Shown: piece by piece, positions 42,480-53,651 of the stretch
Position numbering within the stretch: position 1 is the stretch's first letter
How the letters are laid out: each line of letters opens with the position of its first letter
Assembly: GCF_030272615.1 (NCBI RefSeq)
Contig: NC_081405.1
Span: forward strand, 20,661,047-20,725,046
Direction of reading: 5' to 3'
DNA: 64,000 bases
From: Cryptomeria japonica
Lineage: Eukaryota > Streptophyta > Pinopsida > Cupressales > Cupressaceae
Made by a program: the position numbers and the translations under genes
The notes under the pieces: generated by a model
What the model was told of the DNA's origin: nothing
Database searches by the model: none
The model's input: only the letters and a program-made list of their open reading frames with translations

Positions 42480-43574
42480 GCTTGGCCACCTCCACTTTGG
42501 TCATTCCACTGTCAAATCGTGATAATGCATCAAAGTATGTGCTCAACTTGCTTAATATCTATGTTTTATCAAAAAAAATATCAACCAACATAGGATCCAA
42601 AGTAGTCTTGATCTCTACTCTCCATTCTAATTTTGAACTCAGGACTCTTCTCCCTTCAAGGTTGCTCCTTTCCCTGTCAAATAGGATAGACATATGATAG
42701 GTAAAAAGACATTGGAAACCTAATAATTTAGATATGAACTTTTGAGTGTACATCATGTGTGTGATGAAAGCCCTAATTTGAAATCCATCACAATGTCATG
42801 TAGGTGAGAAGGGAGAGGTCTAACCAGAACAATATCTAACACCATAATTGTCTTACTAAAAAGAGATAGAGAGCAAGCAAGAAATCTCTGCCACCTCAAG
42901 TGTTCCTGGTAAAACCCTAGGAGCTCCCTGTGTTCATCGCATGATGCATCTAGATGATCAAGAATTACATCAAATTTGGCATCAAGCAAGGCCTTTGTCA
43001 TCTATATGACTACTTTATTCTCCATTCGTGTGACATCCAACTTTAACAAGACAATTTAATTATTCATCCTTGTAATATCCAACCTAGCCTAAGCTAAATC
43101 TCTTATGAGTTCCATACCATCCTCAGAAGGATATTGTTGCAGAGCAAGACGCTTGTATGTTGGCCCTAAGTATAATTGTTCTTCAAGTTGTTTGACTCTA
43201 TCTCTAAGGATGTGAACCTCCTCATCAGTCTTCACTGCAACCTTGTGTGAAAGTCTTGCCATATGCATAGTCATATATGTGGCTTTTGTGGCAGAAGTAT
43301 CTGCCATCCTCTTGACAATCAAACTTGCAAAAAGTTGATGCATTTATTGACTTAATGTTGGTCTTCGTGTAACTATATGTAAACAAAAAATAACCAGTTG
43401 ATCCAAGTGATCATCAAATATAGTACCAGAGAGCAACTTATGTCTCTGTTCAAGATATATAGTTTCTAGGTCAATATCATGCCTTCTCCTTAGGGCATAA
43501 AATGCAATAGCAGAAGAAATATCCCACCCTTCAAGAAGGAGCACACCACTCTTCTTTACTACTTGTCTCCCCAT
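42480..43574 (-). pseudogene. Unidentified minus-strand pseudogene with coiled coil
   Basis: Segments 43574-43344, 43343-43089 and 43001-42753 read in one frame with about four stops and no frameshift, so an ORF of at least 270 codons is implied. Contents: LLLEGWDISSAIAFYALRRR, a coiled-coil stretch (EEVHILRDRVKQLEEQL) and KFDVILDHLDASCDEH. No retroelement domain or known family recognised. Being between element remnants it is probably the ORF of another non-autonomous element, cut off by the LTR at 43690. Confidence 0.5.
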
Positions 43575-43689
43575 TTCAGGGTCATGATAGCTAATTGCCT
43601 CTTTGCATCTCTTATAAGTTCATCCTTTTTTTTAAGTCTCTTTTCTTCCTTGAAACTATCAAGTTGTCCTTCTTTGCATTTCATCCACC

Positions 43690-44941
43690 ATGTAGACGCC
43701 TAAAATCAATTACATTAAATATTTAATTAATTTAGCCTTTCTACATAATTAATTAATTTAATTATGTTATCCTTATTCCTCTCAGAATTAATTAAATTAT
43801 ATTAAATTAATTCTATTACTATAGTCCACTAATTAATTTATCAAATAAATTAATTATTCCCATATTCTTCTAAAGTCAATCAAATCATTAATTCTTCTAA
43901 ATTCCACTTAGTGAATTAATTTTAATTAATTTACTTAACTAAAGTGACTCCTACAAATCACTCTCCCTAATACCCCACTTAGCCTAATTAATTCTTCTAG
44001 AAGCCTGATTAATAATATCTCTCAGTTTTAAATTCCTCCACTCATCGTCTCTCCTCTTGTCGAATCCTCCTAATTTATCCACTTGCTTTCTAATCTCTCA
44101 TTAACCCACTTAATCCCTTCTTTAATCACTTGCACATTTCTAATCTTCATGATTAGGAATAAGTCAACTACTTGTCATAAATGGCTTGTCTCCTCTCACC
44201 TCCCAACTTTAAATGCACCTACTTTGGTCATGTCAAAGGACTTCAAATCCTTGCACTTCCCCATACTCCCTCAATTCCCAAGGAATTTTTAATTCCTTTT
44301 CTCTTCCCTTTCTACCATGAAATCTTCTATTTGGGAATTTTTAATTCCCTTGTCCCTTCCCAAGGAATTTTAAATTCCTTTTAATCTTTCAATGTGCATT
44401 GGGGATTCTTCCCTATGCACCTTGATGAGTGTGGAGACAAGAAATGCATTTATGGAAAATCTCTTGATCTCCACACCATGTCCTCTCAATCCTTCCCATC
44501 ACTTTCCTCCAATCTCCACCCTCCATTTCAAATCAATCTTGGCCCTCCATTTTGGCCTCTTCAAATCTATAATTTGGGGTCTCCTTCCATCATTTCCATA
44601 TCCATGTTTTGTGCAATCTCATGTTGTTAATTTGTGCTTAGAAGTATCCCTCATAGGATCCACACTATAGTCACTTGGCTCCATACCTATCTACTTATCC
44701 ATTTCATCTACCCATCAATCATTGTTGTTGTGTAGTGGAGAGCAATCCATATTTCCACCATAGGACCAATCCAATCGAGCTAAGGAGGGGCACATCTTTA
44801 GCTTCATTGAAGGTCCAATCCAAGGAACAAGAGAGCTTCACATAAAGGTATAATGGATTTTGTTGCATTTAATTATGTTTTTTTATGTTTGTTTTGATTG
44901 AATCTAACCATTTACCCTCTTGTTGATTTCCCCTTGGTTCA
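43690..44941 (+). repeat. 5' LTR of a gypsy-type (Tat-like) element
   Basis: TGTAGACGCCTAAAATC...GGTTCA, 1252 bp, AT-rich first half and C-rich second half. The start resembles the pol-less family (TGTAGACACCTAAAAATG). A primer-site-like sequence follows. The rest of the element is not in the window because another element inserted at 45467; its other LTR may lie past 64000. Confidence 0.65.
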
Positions 44942-44944
44942 TTT

Positions 44945-45466
44945 TGGCATGCCTAGTGGGACCCATGTCCCTTAACTCTAACATTTTTATGAGTTTTGTG
45001 AAGTTTTAGTTGTAAGTTCCAATTTGGCATCTCTGCTTGCACTTCAGCGTCTCTGCACCTGCTAGATCACCGTTTGCGCGTAGGATTGGCGTCTCTATTC
45101 AAATTCAAAATCTCTCTCTTCGTGCTTTATATTTTCTTGAACAACGTTTGCATTTTTAAACGCATTGACATCTCCGCCTTGAATTAAGAGTTAATTAATT
45201 TTTTATTTCTGTTTTATTTCTACTTGTTCAATTAGTTTAAAAAACATGGAAAACTTAAAATTTGGTTTAAAAAGACCAAAAACAATTAGCTTAGCAAGTT
45301 TTACTACGAACAATTGGGAATTAATTAGTAATTTAGGTTTTTTTACAAGATTAGGCTAACTTTTGAGATATTTGCACTTTGGCGTCTGTGCAGATGACTA
45401 GTGTCTGTGCTTAGATTCAGTGTCTCCATTGAACTCATTTTCTCGCCTAGATTTAAAATTTGAATT
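44945..45466 (+). other. Primer site and leader with spaced GCGTCTCTGC words
   Basis: TGGCATGCCTAGTGGGACC (44945-44963) is in primer-site position. In the next 500 bp the word GGCGTCTCTGC / GCGTCTGTGC / AGTGTCTGTGC recurs at irregular spacing (about 45032, 45046, 45091, 45375, 45395, 45418). No ORF. The layout parallels the spaced-word leader of the pol-less family. Confidence 0.55.
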
Positions 45467-46290
45467 TGAAGCAGTCACGACAGGAGAGTCCTCAAGGAGA
45501 ACAATCTGAACCGTGTAGCAAGAGTAAACACAACATTAGTAACATAATGTGATGGAGGCAATGCAGAATTAAACTTATATTATATCATGGAATTCAAATA
45601 CAAATTGGTCGGCAATATGTGGGCTTTCAAATTCAGCACACATGCCTAATAACAAAGATGCTCAAAATACAGTATTTAGGCTCAAGCAAGACTGCAAGCC
45701 AACTCCAGATCTCCTAATATTCTGATTATTCATCTATATCCCCAAAAAGTGATTACCATATTCTTAGTTACATTAATTTATATGATATTCATAGCTCTAG
45801 GATGATCCACGTCCGACCAAGATGAAAACAATTTCCAATGAAGAAGGTGTAACGTGTAGAACAACTGAGTTGGCCTTCACCAAATGGAATCCTCCAGAAA
45901 CAACATAGAATGATGTGCAGACCCAAGGGAAGGTTAGCCACAAACCAAGGAACATTGGAAGATACAAAATTAGGATTTGCAAGCTATGGAAATGATCCAC
46001 AAGATTCTCCATTAGCAAATAGGTCCGAGCAGCTCTGGTGCACAAGTCAGAAAATTGCCCTACATTCTGGAAGCGATAACTTGCCGGAAAAAGATCCAAA
46101 TGACTCGCGGACCTAGGATAAGGTAGACGACCATTTCCACGAACAAAATCTAGCTGCGCAATATTTGGTGAGCACATGCTACAAAACCCATAATGAAATG
46201 TTGAGACTGCAAAGCCAAACTGAAATGAATTTTTAATTTTTTTGGTTCATGCAAGATTGCCAAGAACTAGGGATGCTCCTGCATTAGACA
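45467..46290 (-). repeat. 3' LTR of the chromodomain gypsy element
   Basis: The start (TGAAGCAGTCACGACAGG) is fixed by comparison with 63860. The end at 46290 (GCATTAGACA) is estimated; the paired region is outside the window. Short frames inside, such as 46177-45797 minus, show no domain. Confidence 0.7.
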
Positions 46291-46379
46291 TCCGGGGTTG
46301 ATAAAAAAGTGAGTCCCTCACTTTGTGTGGGATAAAGAAAAACCAAGATGGTCTACCTCAACCTAAGAAATTCATGATG

Positions 46380-47600
46380 AGTCTTCAACTGCTCTGTCCT
46401 TCCACTTCACCAGATACTCTTTGTATTGTTTGCCTCGAGTGCGATGCCCAATTCTGCTATCCAAGATCTCTTTAATTTGGTCTAGTACCCTCTAGGGCAT
46501 ATGCTTCTCCAAGTCTATTGCATTGTCTTCACTGAATTTTGCCTCATGGTATTGATATAGGTCTGCAATGTTGAAAATAGGTGAAATACCCAAGGTATTA
46601 GGTAACTCCACTTCATATGCATTTCCGTAACTAAATTTCCTCAAGATCTTACAAGGTCCAAACTTCCTCATCTTCAACTTATTAAAGGTACCAACTAGAA
46701 ATATTTATTTTTTCAAATACACCATCACTTCATCTCCAACTTCGAATTCTTTGTCTCCTCTTTTCATCTTCCTTCTCCTTATACCTATTGTTCATGTCCT
46801 CCAAATGTTGTTTGATCTGAGTATGTACCATCTTCATATGTTCTGCAAATACTTATGCTTATGCACTCCTTTTATCCTCATTACTCATATCCTTTAACTC
46901 TGATATGTCTCTGGGCTGTACTCCGGTAACAATCTCAAATGGTGTTCTTCTGGTACTCCTGTTCATTGAATTGTTCTAGGCAAACTCTGCTTGTGCAAGA
47001 ACCAAGTCCCAACTTTTGGTTCTCTCTCCAACTAAGCATCTCAACAAATTTCCCAAACTCCTATTTACTACTTATGTCTGTCCATCAGTCCGTGGGTGAA
47101 AATTAGAACAAAATTTCAAATCTGTCTTCATCTTCTTCCAAAGTGTTCTCCAAAAATATCCAACAAATTTAGCGTCTCTGTCAGAAACTATGCTCCTAGG
47201 TAATCCATGCAATCTCACCACCTCCTTGAAAAATAGGTCAACTATATGTATTGCATCTATTGTCTTCTTATAGGGTATGAAATGTGTCATCTTTGAGAAT
47301 CTATCCACCACCACAAATATAGAATCATCCTCTCTCAGTGTCTTAGGCAATCCAAGTATGAAATCCATGCTTATCTCCTCCAAAGGTCTCTCTAGAACCG
47401 TCAAAGGCTTATTCAATCCAACATTATGATTGCCACCTTTTGCAAGTTGACAAATTCTACATATATGAACAAATTTCCTAACATCCTTATGAATCTGAGG
47501 CCAAAAGTAGTTCTCACCAACCAAGGCTATTGTGTTATCAACACTAAAGTGTCATGCTAATCCTCCACTATGCTTCGCTTTTATCAAGTTTTCTCTCGTA
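46380..47600 (-). pseudogene. Gypsy integrase and chromodomain remnant
   Basis: 47524-47072 holds the zinc-binding CC (CRICQLAK) and the core: EEISMDFILGLPKT (first Asp) and IVSDRDAKFVGYFW (second Asp). The Glu region and C-terminus follow after stops, reading FEIVTGVQP. The GPY/F-like and chromodomain parts are at 46677-46380: KFGPCKILRKFSYGNAYEVE, then HRTRGKQYKEYLVKWKDR, the chromodomain signature of plant chromoviruses. Several frame changes and stops make it nonfunctional. Confidence 0.88.
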
Positions 47601-49049
47601 GAGCTCTTGGGTATACACAACTAATTTCCTCTGAACAACATCTCATCTTGAATGAAATAATCCAGCCACCTACTCTTATCCACCACAATGGGTTCCTTAC
47701 AAGATTTCCAAGGTTCTGTAAAATATGGGTCACTCTCATACAAGTTCTTCAATTCCTCAAAACCTAATACTTCCACTCTCATCTCCGTTAGCAAATTCCT
47801 CCTTCTACTCAGGGCATCAACAACCTTATTTGACTTTCCACTTCTATGTTTCAAAACAAATGTATAACTCTGCAAGAACTCCACCCATCTCACGTGTCTT
47901 TGATTCAACTTAGCTTGACTATTCAGATATTGCAAAGCTTGATTATTGGTATACACCACAAACTCTTTAGTCAACAAATAATGTCTCCACTTCTTTAATG
48001 CTTGAATTATTGCATAAAACTCCTGATCATACACAAAATATCTTCTCCTTGCATCATTCAATTTTTCATTGAAATAAGCTACTAGTCTTCCCTCCTAGGT
48101 TAATACTGCTCCAATTGTAGTCCCACTTGCATCACAATCCACTTGAAATACTTTTCCAAAATCTGATAACGCCAACACAGGTGGTTTTTTCACCTTCTGC
48201 TTCAATAACTCAAAACTCTTATTTGCTCTAGATTTCCACTTGTAATCCTTCCTATCCCCTCTCATTGTTTCTGTCATAGGGCTACAAATTGAACTGAAAT
48301 TTCCGATGAACTTTTGGTAGAAACTATCCAATCCATGAAATGATCTTACCTCCCCAATTATTTTCGGTGTAGGCCAATCAATAGTTGCTCTTACCTTCTC
48401 AGGATCCATCTGCAATCCATCCACATATATCACAAATCCCAAATAGACTAACTCTTCCTTCATGAAAATGCACGTATTAATATTTATCAACAACTTCTCC
48501 TCTCTCAATCTCTACAAAACTTGTCTCAAATGCAACATGTGTTCTTCCTTTGTCTTACTGAAAATCAAGATCTCATCTAAATACACAATAACAAACTTAC
48601 ACAAGAATTTTTTCAATACCTCATTCATCAACCTCATGAAAGTACTCGGTGCATTAATCAATCCAAAAGGCATCACCAACCATTCATACAGTCCTTCATT
48701 TGTCTTGAATGTTGTCTTCAACTCATCTCCTTCTCTGATTCTGATACGATGGTATCCACTTTTCAAATCTATCTTTCTGTAATATTTGGCTCCACTTAAA
48801 CAATCCATTATATCAACCATCCTAGGCAAAGGAAACATGTACTTCACTATGATCTTGTTTATTGCTCTAGAGTCAGTACACATCCTCCATTATCCATTCT
48901 TCTTAGGTGCTAATATTGTTGGAACTGCATAAGGGCTCAAACTTTCTCTAATAAAACCTCTCCTTAATAACTCCTGCAATTGTCTATTCAATTCCTCATT
49001 TTATGTTGGTGTCATTCGGTGTGCTGCTTTGTTAGGCAAACTAGCTCTA
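47600..49049 (-). pseudogene. Gypsy RT and RNase H remnant (C-terminal of split RT)
   Basis: Starts PRASLPNKAAHRM, then [17 protein letters not shown] and [10 protein letters not shown] (RT fingers). The catalytic box reads YLDE at about 48568-48580, with Glu where Asp is normal (YLDD), itself inactivating. The 48508-48095 block carries YLGFVIYVDGLQMDPEKV and the DCDASGTTIGAVLT start of RNase H; 48061-47621 continues RNase H (HYLLTKEFVVYTNNQAL, VVDALSRR). These blocks share one frame with stops. The upstream part of the same polyprotein is at 61961-62170. Confidence 0.88.
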
Positions 49050-50014
49050 GGAACTATTGGCATTGTGTTGTCATTGATGTCAACCGGTATAGCATGTTAT
49101 CAATATAGAAGGACAACCAGTATGGGAAAATAGTTAATGTGATGTCTTTGATGTCACCTAGCTTAGCAAGTCACCGGTAAGGGAGATAATGCCATTCAAC
49201 ACAATGGCCATTGGAGTCACTGGTACACAAGTTAGTGTTTGACTTGTGTTGAAGATATGGATAGGAGACCAAAATGATATACCGACTGGTAAATGATGAC
49301 ATCTGTAAGAGAGAAAGATGTTGGTTGATTGATTGTGATGAAGAGGGGGAATGTTATCTAAATCACATCAACACCAGAGGTTAAGTATGTGCAGGCCACT
49401 GGTATGTCGTGTGGATGTCACCGGATAAAGATGCAGTCACCAATTGAAGAGATGATTGGCAATGAATTTTCCCCAACCAGATCACATGTGCCTGTTTGAA
49501 GATATGCTGCTCAAACAGGGAAGCCACATTAGTGCATTTCAGGATGCAAATGATAAGGACCCACCCCCATCGGTAAGTGGAGCTTATCTCCTATATATGT
49601 AAGAGGTGCATAATAGTCTTTTGAGATAAGAGAGAAGAGTAGAAGGCAGGTGATTGAAGGCTCACACTGGATGAACTTGTGAAACACTAAGTTTCCTTAG
49701 GTGCATGAGATCAGGGATAAGCACCGGATCAACCAGGTAGACATGATGAGTTGCCAATACAGAGATTGAAGGATATGGTCGTCACTTTGACAAACATGTA
49801 AATAGCAGAATTGGTCTATTGATGAAGAAGGCAAGGTTGAGCAGTTGCAGACAAAGGATGTTGCCAGAATGTAGATGAAGTTTGGTGCCATCGGTGTGCA
49901 TGGTATCTTACCAGTATAATTGCAGAACATACTACCGATATAGATGTAAACCGGTAAGCTGACAATGTGCAGAAGTGAAAGGCTCCCATCTATTGAAGAT
50001 GTGCATGAGGTAGG

Positions 50015-51079
50015 TGTAAACACCTAAAAATGTCTCATTGATCATGTACTAATTATTCCTCTAATTGATTAAATAATTCTTTAATTATTTAATTAAGTTA
50101 ATTAATCATATTCTTCTAATTTCATTATTCTATTTCCTATTCTATCATCATTTAATCATTAACCCTTTTCTAAATATTAACTAAATATTTATTATTTAAT
50201 TATTTATGATTTAATCCTTTAAATTAAATAATCTTTATTATTTAATTAAAGTCCATTTCTAAAATAATTAAATAGTTTCTTTAAATTATTTAATTAACTA
50301 ATTAATTCTTCTAGTTCTTCAAATTCTAATTTCATTTAATTTCATATTCTTCGAATTTCTTCCAAATTCAAATACATGTGCATGATTTCAAAAACCAAAT
50401 TGAAAATCAAAGCCAAGTTCTAGATATATTCAAATGCTAAATTGAATTAAATGAATTCAATTATTTAAATAAATTTCATGCAAAAATTAAATTGAAAATC
50501 TAAGTTAAAATGCAAGCACATGCTAAATTAATTAATTAAATCAATTAATTTATTAAATCATTTATCTCTCCAGCCTCTATTTCCATCTTCTAGTTCTCTT
50601 TGTCATCTTCTTTATTTCCTCCAATCATTCTTTTTCTTCTTTCAGTTAGCTTTTTCTCAATCAGTTGACTCAATTAATCTATTGAATCTATTATGTTTCA
50701 CCTCCAAGTCAACAGTTCAACTACCCATTTTCATGTGAGCTCACCTGAGTTCCACCTCTTGATCAATCTATCCCACCTTTCAATCAATCTCATCCAAAAA
50801 TCTATAAATTGAGCATTCAATCCTCACAATTCCTCTAGATCACGAACTTTGAATCTTTGTGTCAATTGCAGGTTGCCAGTGCAATATTCGAGAGCCATCA
50901 TACCACAGAGAGAAGAAGAACAATGGAAGCTATGATGCATAATAGGGAGTTTCATATTGCTTAATTTAATTCCATTTTGCATCTATTTCATTGGTTTTAT
51001 GTTTGAATTGCTTAGATAGTTAAGGATTCATGATCATCCTTATTTCCTATTTAGCAATGGTGTATTTGAGCATGCTACA
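50015..51079 (+). repeat. 5' LTR of pol-less element copy 2
   Basis: 1065 bp, TGTAAACACC...ATGCTACA. An 18-bp block in the AATTAATT tract near 50540 is absent from its partner LTR. Confidence 0.92.
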
Positions 51080-51082
51080 TTT

Positions 51083-51101
51083 TGGTGAACCTGACGTGAA
51101 C
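51083..51101 (+). other. Primer binding site of copy 2
   Basis: TGGTGAACCTGACGTGAAC, three bases after the LTR. Two bases differ from copy 1, so the pair defines the site well even though the tRNA is not named. Confidence 0.6.
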
Positions 51102-51194
51102 AACAACTAATTTACCTTCTCTATTTTCTGTGTAATTTTTGCAGGTCGTACAAATTTTTTCATTTTTTTACAGATTTTGCACGGATTTTGAGAA

Positions 51195-51870
51195 CAAATT
51201 TGTCATCATGCAATCACGCTTACATCATCACGCAATCACATAGACAACATTACACATTCAACCAGATATGGTCACGCAATCACCCTTTCTAGATCACGCA
51301 TTCACAGGGAAAATTGATGTTTGATTGTTTCTATTCTCATATCCTTTCTGTTCTCTGATATGTTTAATTCTATCTAAAATTGAGCAAATCTGGAAACAAA
51401 TTATTTTGCATGATTTTATTATAACAATTTATGGCACGAAAGGTACAATTCAGGATCTCACATGCTAGAAGGACAAAGGAACAAAGAAGACAAGTCAAAT
51501 GCTATCAAAGGGTTCTCCAAGCAGAAAAACAGATAAAAGATTAGGAAGATCAACCAACCTTTCATAGATATAACATCTTAGTTCTCTCATATCAAGTTAA
51601 ATATGATCTAATTAATATTGAATGGATGATGAGAGATTTAGCTAGGGCCTCACAATTGGTTTTGTAGGTTTATGATCGGGTTTAGGTTTATTTTTTATTT
51701 TTTTGTGTTATCTGTCTATCTGTCACACAATCATCCTGTTTGGATTACGCAATTGATCTATTATTGTCATGCATTCAATCTATCAAAATTACGCATTCGC
51801 TATGTTATGTTCATGCATTGGCTCTGTCAGTGTCACGCAATCACGCAGGTATTGTCACGCATTCGTTTTT
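51195..51870 (+). repeat. Two clusters of the spaced CACGCAATC word, copy 2
   Basis: Clusters at 51195-51310 and 51720-51870, for example CATCACGCAATCACATAGAC, GTCACGCAATCACCC and GTCACGCATTCG. Same order as copy 1. Confidence 0.75.
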
Positions 51871-51974
51871 GTCAATTTTTTATTCTCTATTTTCTGTTGA
51901 TTTGATTTTACTACTAATCATCTGTTTGCAGCCTGTGGCTAATTTACAGAAAGGATCAGATTAGTATTAGATTA

Positions 51975-52310
51975 ATTGCACTCGTAATCTCACACTTCAT
52001 CTTTTGGTGCTTAAAATCAACAATGGTTAAAATGGACATGCTTGCACAATCTCACACTTCATCTTTTGGTGCTTAAAATCAACAATGGTTAAAATGGACA
52101 TGCATGCATAATCTCATACTTCATCTGTTGGTGCTAAAAATTAACATTGGTTAAAATTGACATGCATGTATAACACTTCAATTTGGGCTTAAAATCAGCA
52201 ATGGTTAAAATTGACATGCATGCCTTCATATTTCAATTTGGTGTTTAAAATGGACATGCACATGCATATTCAACACCTAAATTTGGGCTATAAAATGAAC
52301 GTGAATCAGG
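51975..52310 (+). repeat. 65-bp tandem array, copy 2
   Basis: About five to six units of ATCTCACACTTCATCTTTTG plus GTGCTTAAAATCAACAATGG plus TTAAAATGGACATGCATGC. The first two units are almost identical, suggesting recent local expansion. Confidence 0.85.
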
Positions 52311-52374
52311 CTGCATTAGATTAAATCACATTTGGTTTTCTTAAGGTAAAGAATTTTTATTGTGTTTAGGGTGG

Positions 52375-52930
52375 ACCTACTGTTACATTAAATTTTTGCC
52401 CGCCTTCGGGGTTTTGGGAGAAAGGAAGAAGGTGACGAAGACATCCAATTTTTCTTTTATTACACACAGTGAGGGGTATCTTTGATTGGGTATTTCATCA
52501 CCCCACAGAGGTACTTTGAATTGGGATGCGTTGGGGATATCATCTCTCCCAGCGTACTCTCGAGCGAGTTTTTCGAGCCGCTATATAAATATACTGGTCA
52601 AGCGGCTAGAGTGTTGAGTGAATTTGACGTATGTGGGGGCCTTCCCTGCACCGATAATCTCAACTAAAGTCTTAAGTGGCTTGCTCTAAGAATCCATCGT
52701 TGGATCGGGACCCCTTGAAACCCTACAATAAGAACCAACTTAGTAGCCCAAAACCCTGCATTCAGTGATTCCAGGAGTGTGGATCATACCCCATAGATAC
52801 CCTTCATGTACCTTACACTGTGATACAGGAATCCCTCAGCTATAAGATCTTCAGATCTTCGGGGTAAGAGAGACTGGCATGCCTGAGAAGTGTGTGTCGT
52901 GGAGTGGAGCCAGTGCTGCCAGACTCTCTA
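52375..52930 (+). other. Conserved GC-richer block, copy 2
   Basis: Counterpart of 20570-21110. Frame 52482-52667 is open (61 codons from Met) and includes ITPQRYFELGCVGDII, followed by TATAAATA at 52584-52591. See copy 1 for why coding is doubted. Confidence 0.5.
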
Positions 52931-53651
52931 TTTGTTCATTTTGTCTCGGTATTTTGTAAGGGCCTCATTGAATGGTGTCCACTTTCTAGCCTAAGATTGT
53001 ATTTTGTGCTTTTTTATGTATCGTTGTATCAGACCAGTATTGAGTCAGTCCTTTGGGCTATTTCAGGCCCTATCCTGCGTATCTCTAAATTCTTAAGATT
53101 ATTTGAAAAACCAGTTCAGTTAGCTATATCTACCTCCAAACAATTGTTCTCAAACTTGGAAAACCACAGAACTTGTCCTACACACAAAATTACTGAAAAC
53201 GAAGTCCATTTTGAAACATCAGATAGTCCAGCAAACTCAAAGGTTTATACACTTGTGACCCTAGGAAGTCCTTGCATAGTCCTCATTTATATCCTTACTA
53301 TCATCATAAGTCCTTGCATAGTCCTCATTTACGTCCTTATTATCGTCCATAGTCCTCATTTGCGTCATTATCGTCCATAGTCCTCGCATAGTCTTCATTT
53401 GCATCCTCATTATCACCTTCATATATGTCCTTGTCTAGACTTCATATACTTCTATCTTAGTCCATCATCAGTTGCATAATAATCCTAGAAAGTCATACCC
53501 CAAACATCCAAAACACAATCAAAGGATCAATCAAACTCAACCTCAACTCAAACAAGTTGGTCAAGTTCAATCAAACATTGTCACATTCAGAGAAATCGAG
53601 AAAATATCTTACATGTTGTGATCCTAGGTCCAAACCAAACAAGAAAACATC
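52930..53651 (+). other. Leader continuation with a short TCCTCAT array, copy 2
   Basis: Collinear with 21110-22115. The TCCTCATT array is reduced to 53270-53430. The frame 52892-53380 has no recognised domain and is not conserved as a frame in copy 1. Confidence 0.6.

Noticed and set aside
45797..46177. 126-codon minus-strand frame
   Set aside because: Entirely inside the gypsy LTR, no recognised motif; best seen as chance.
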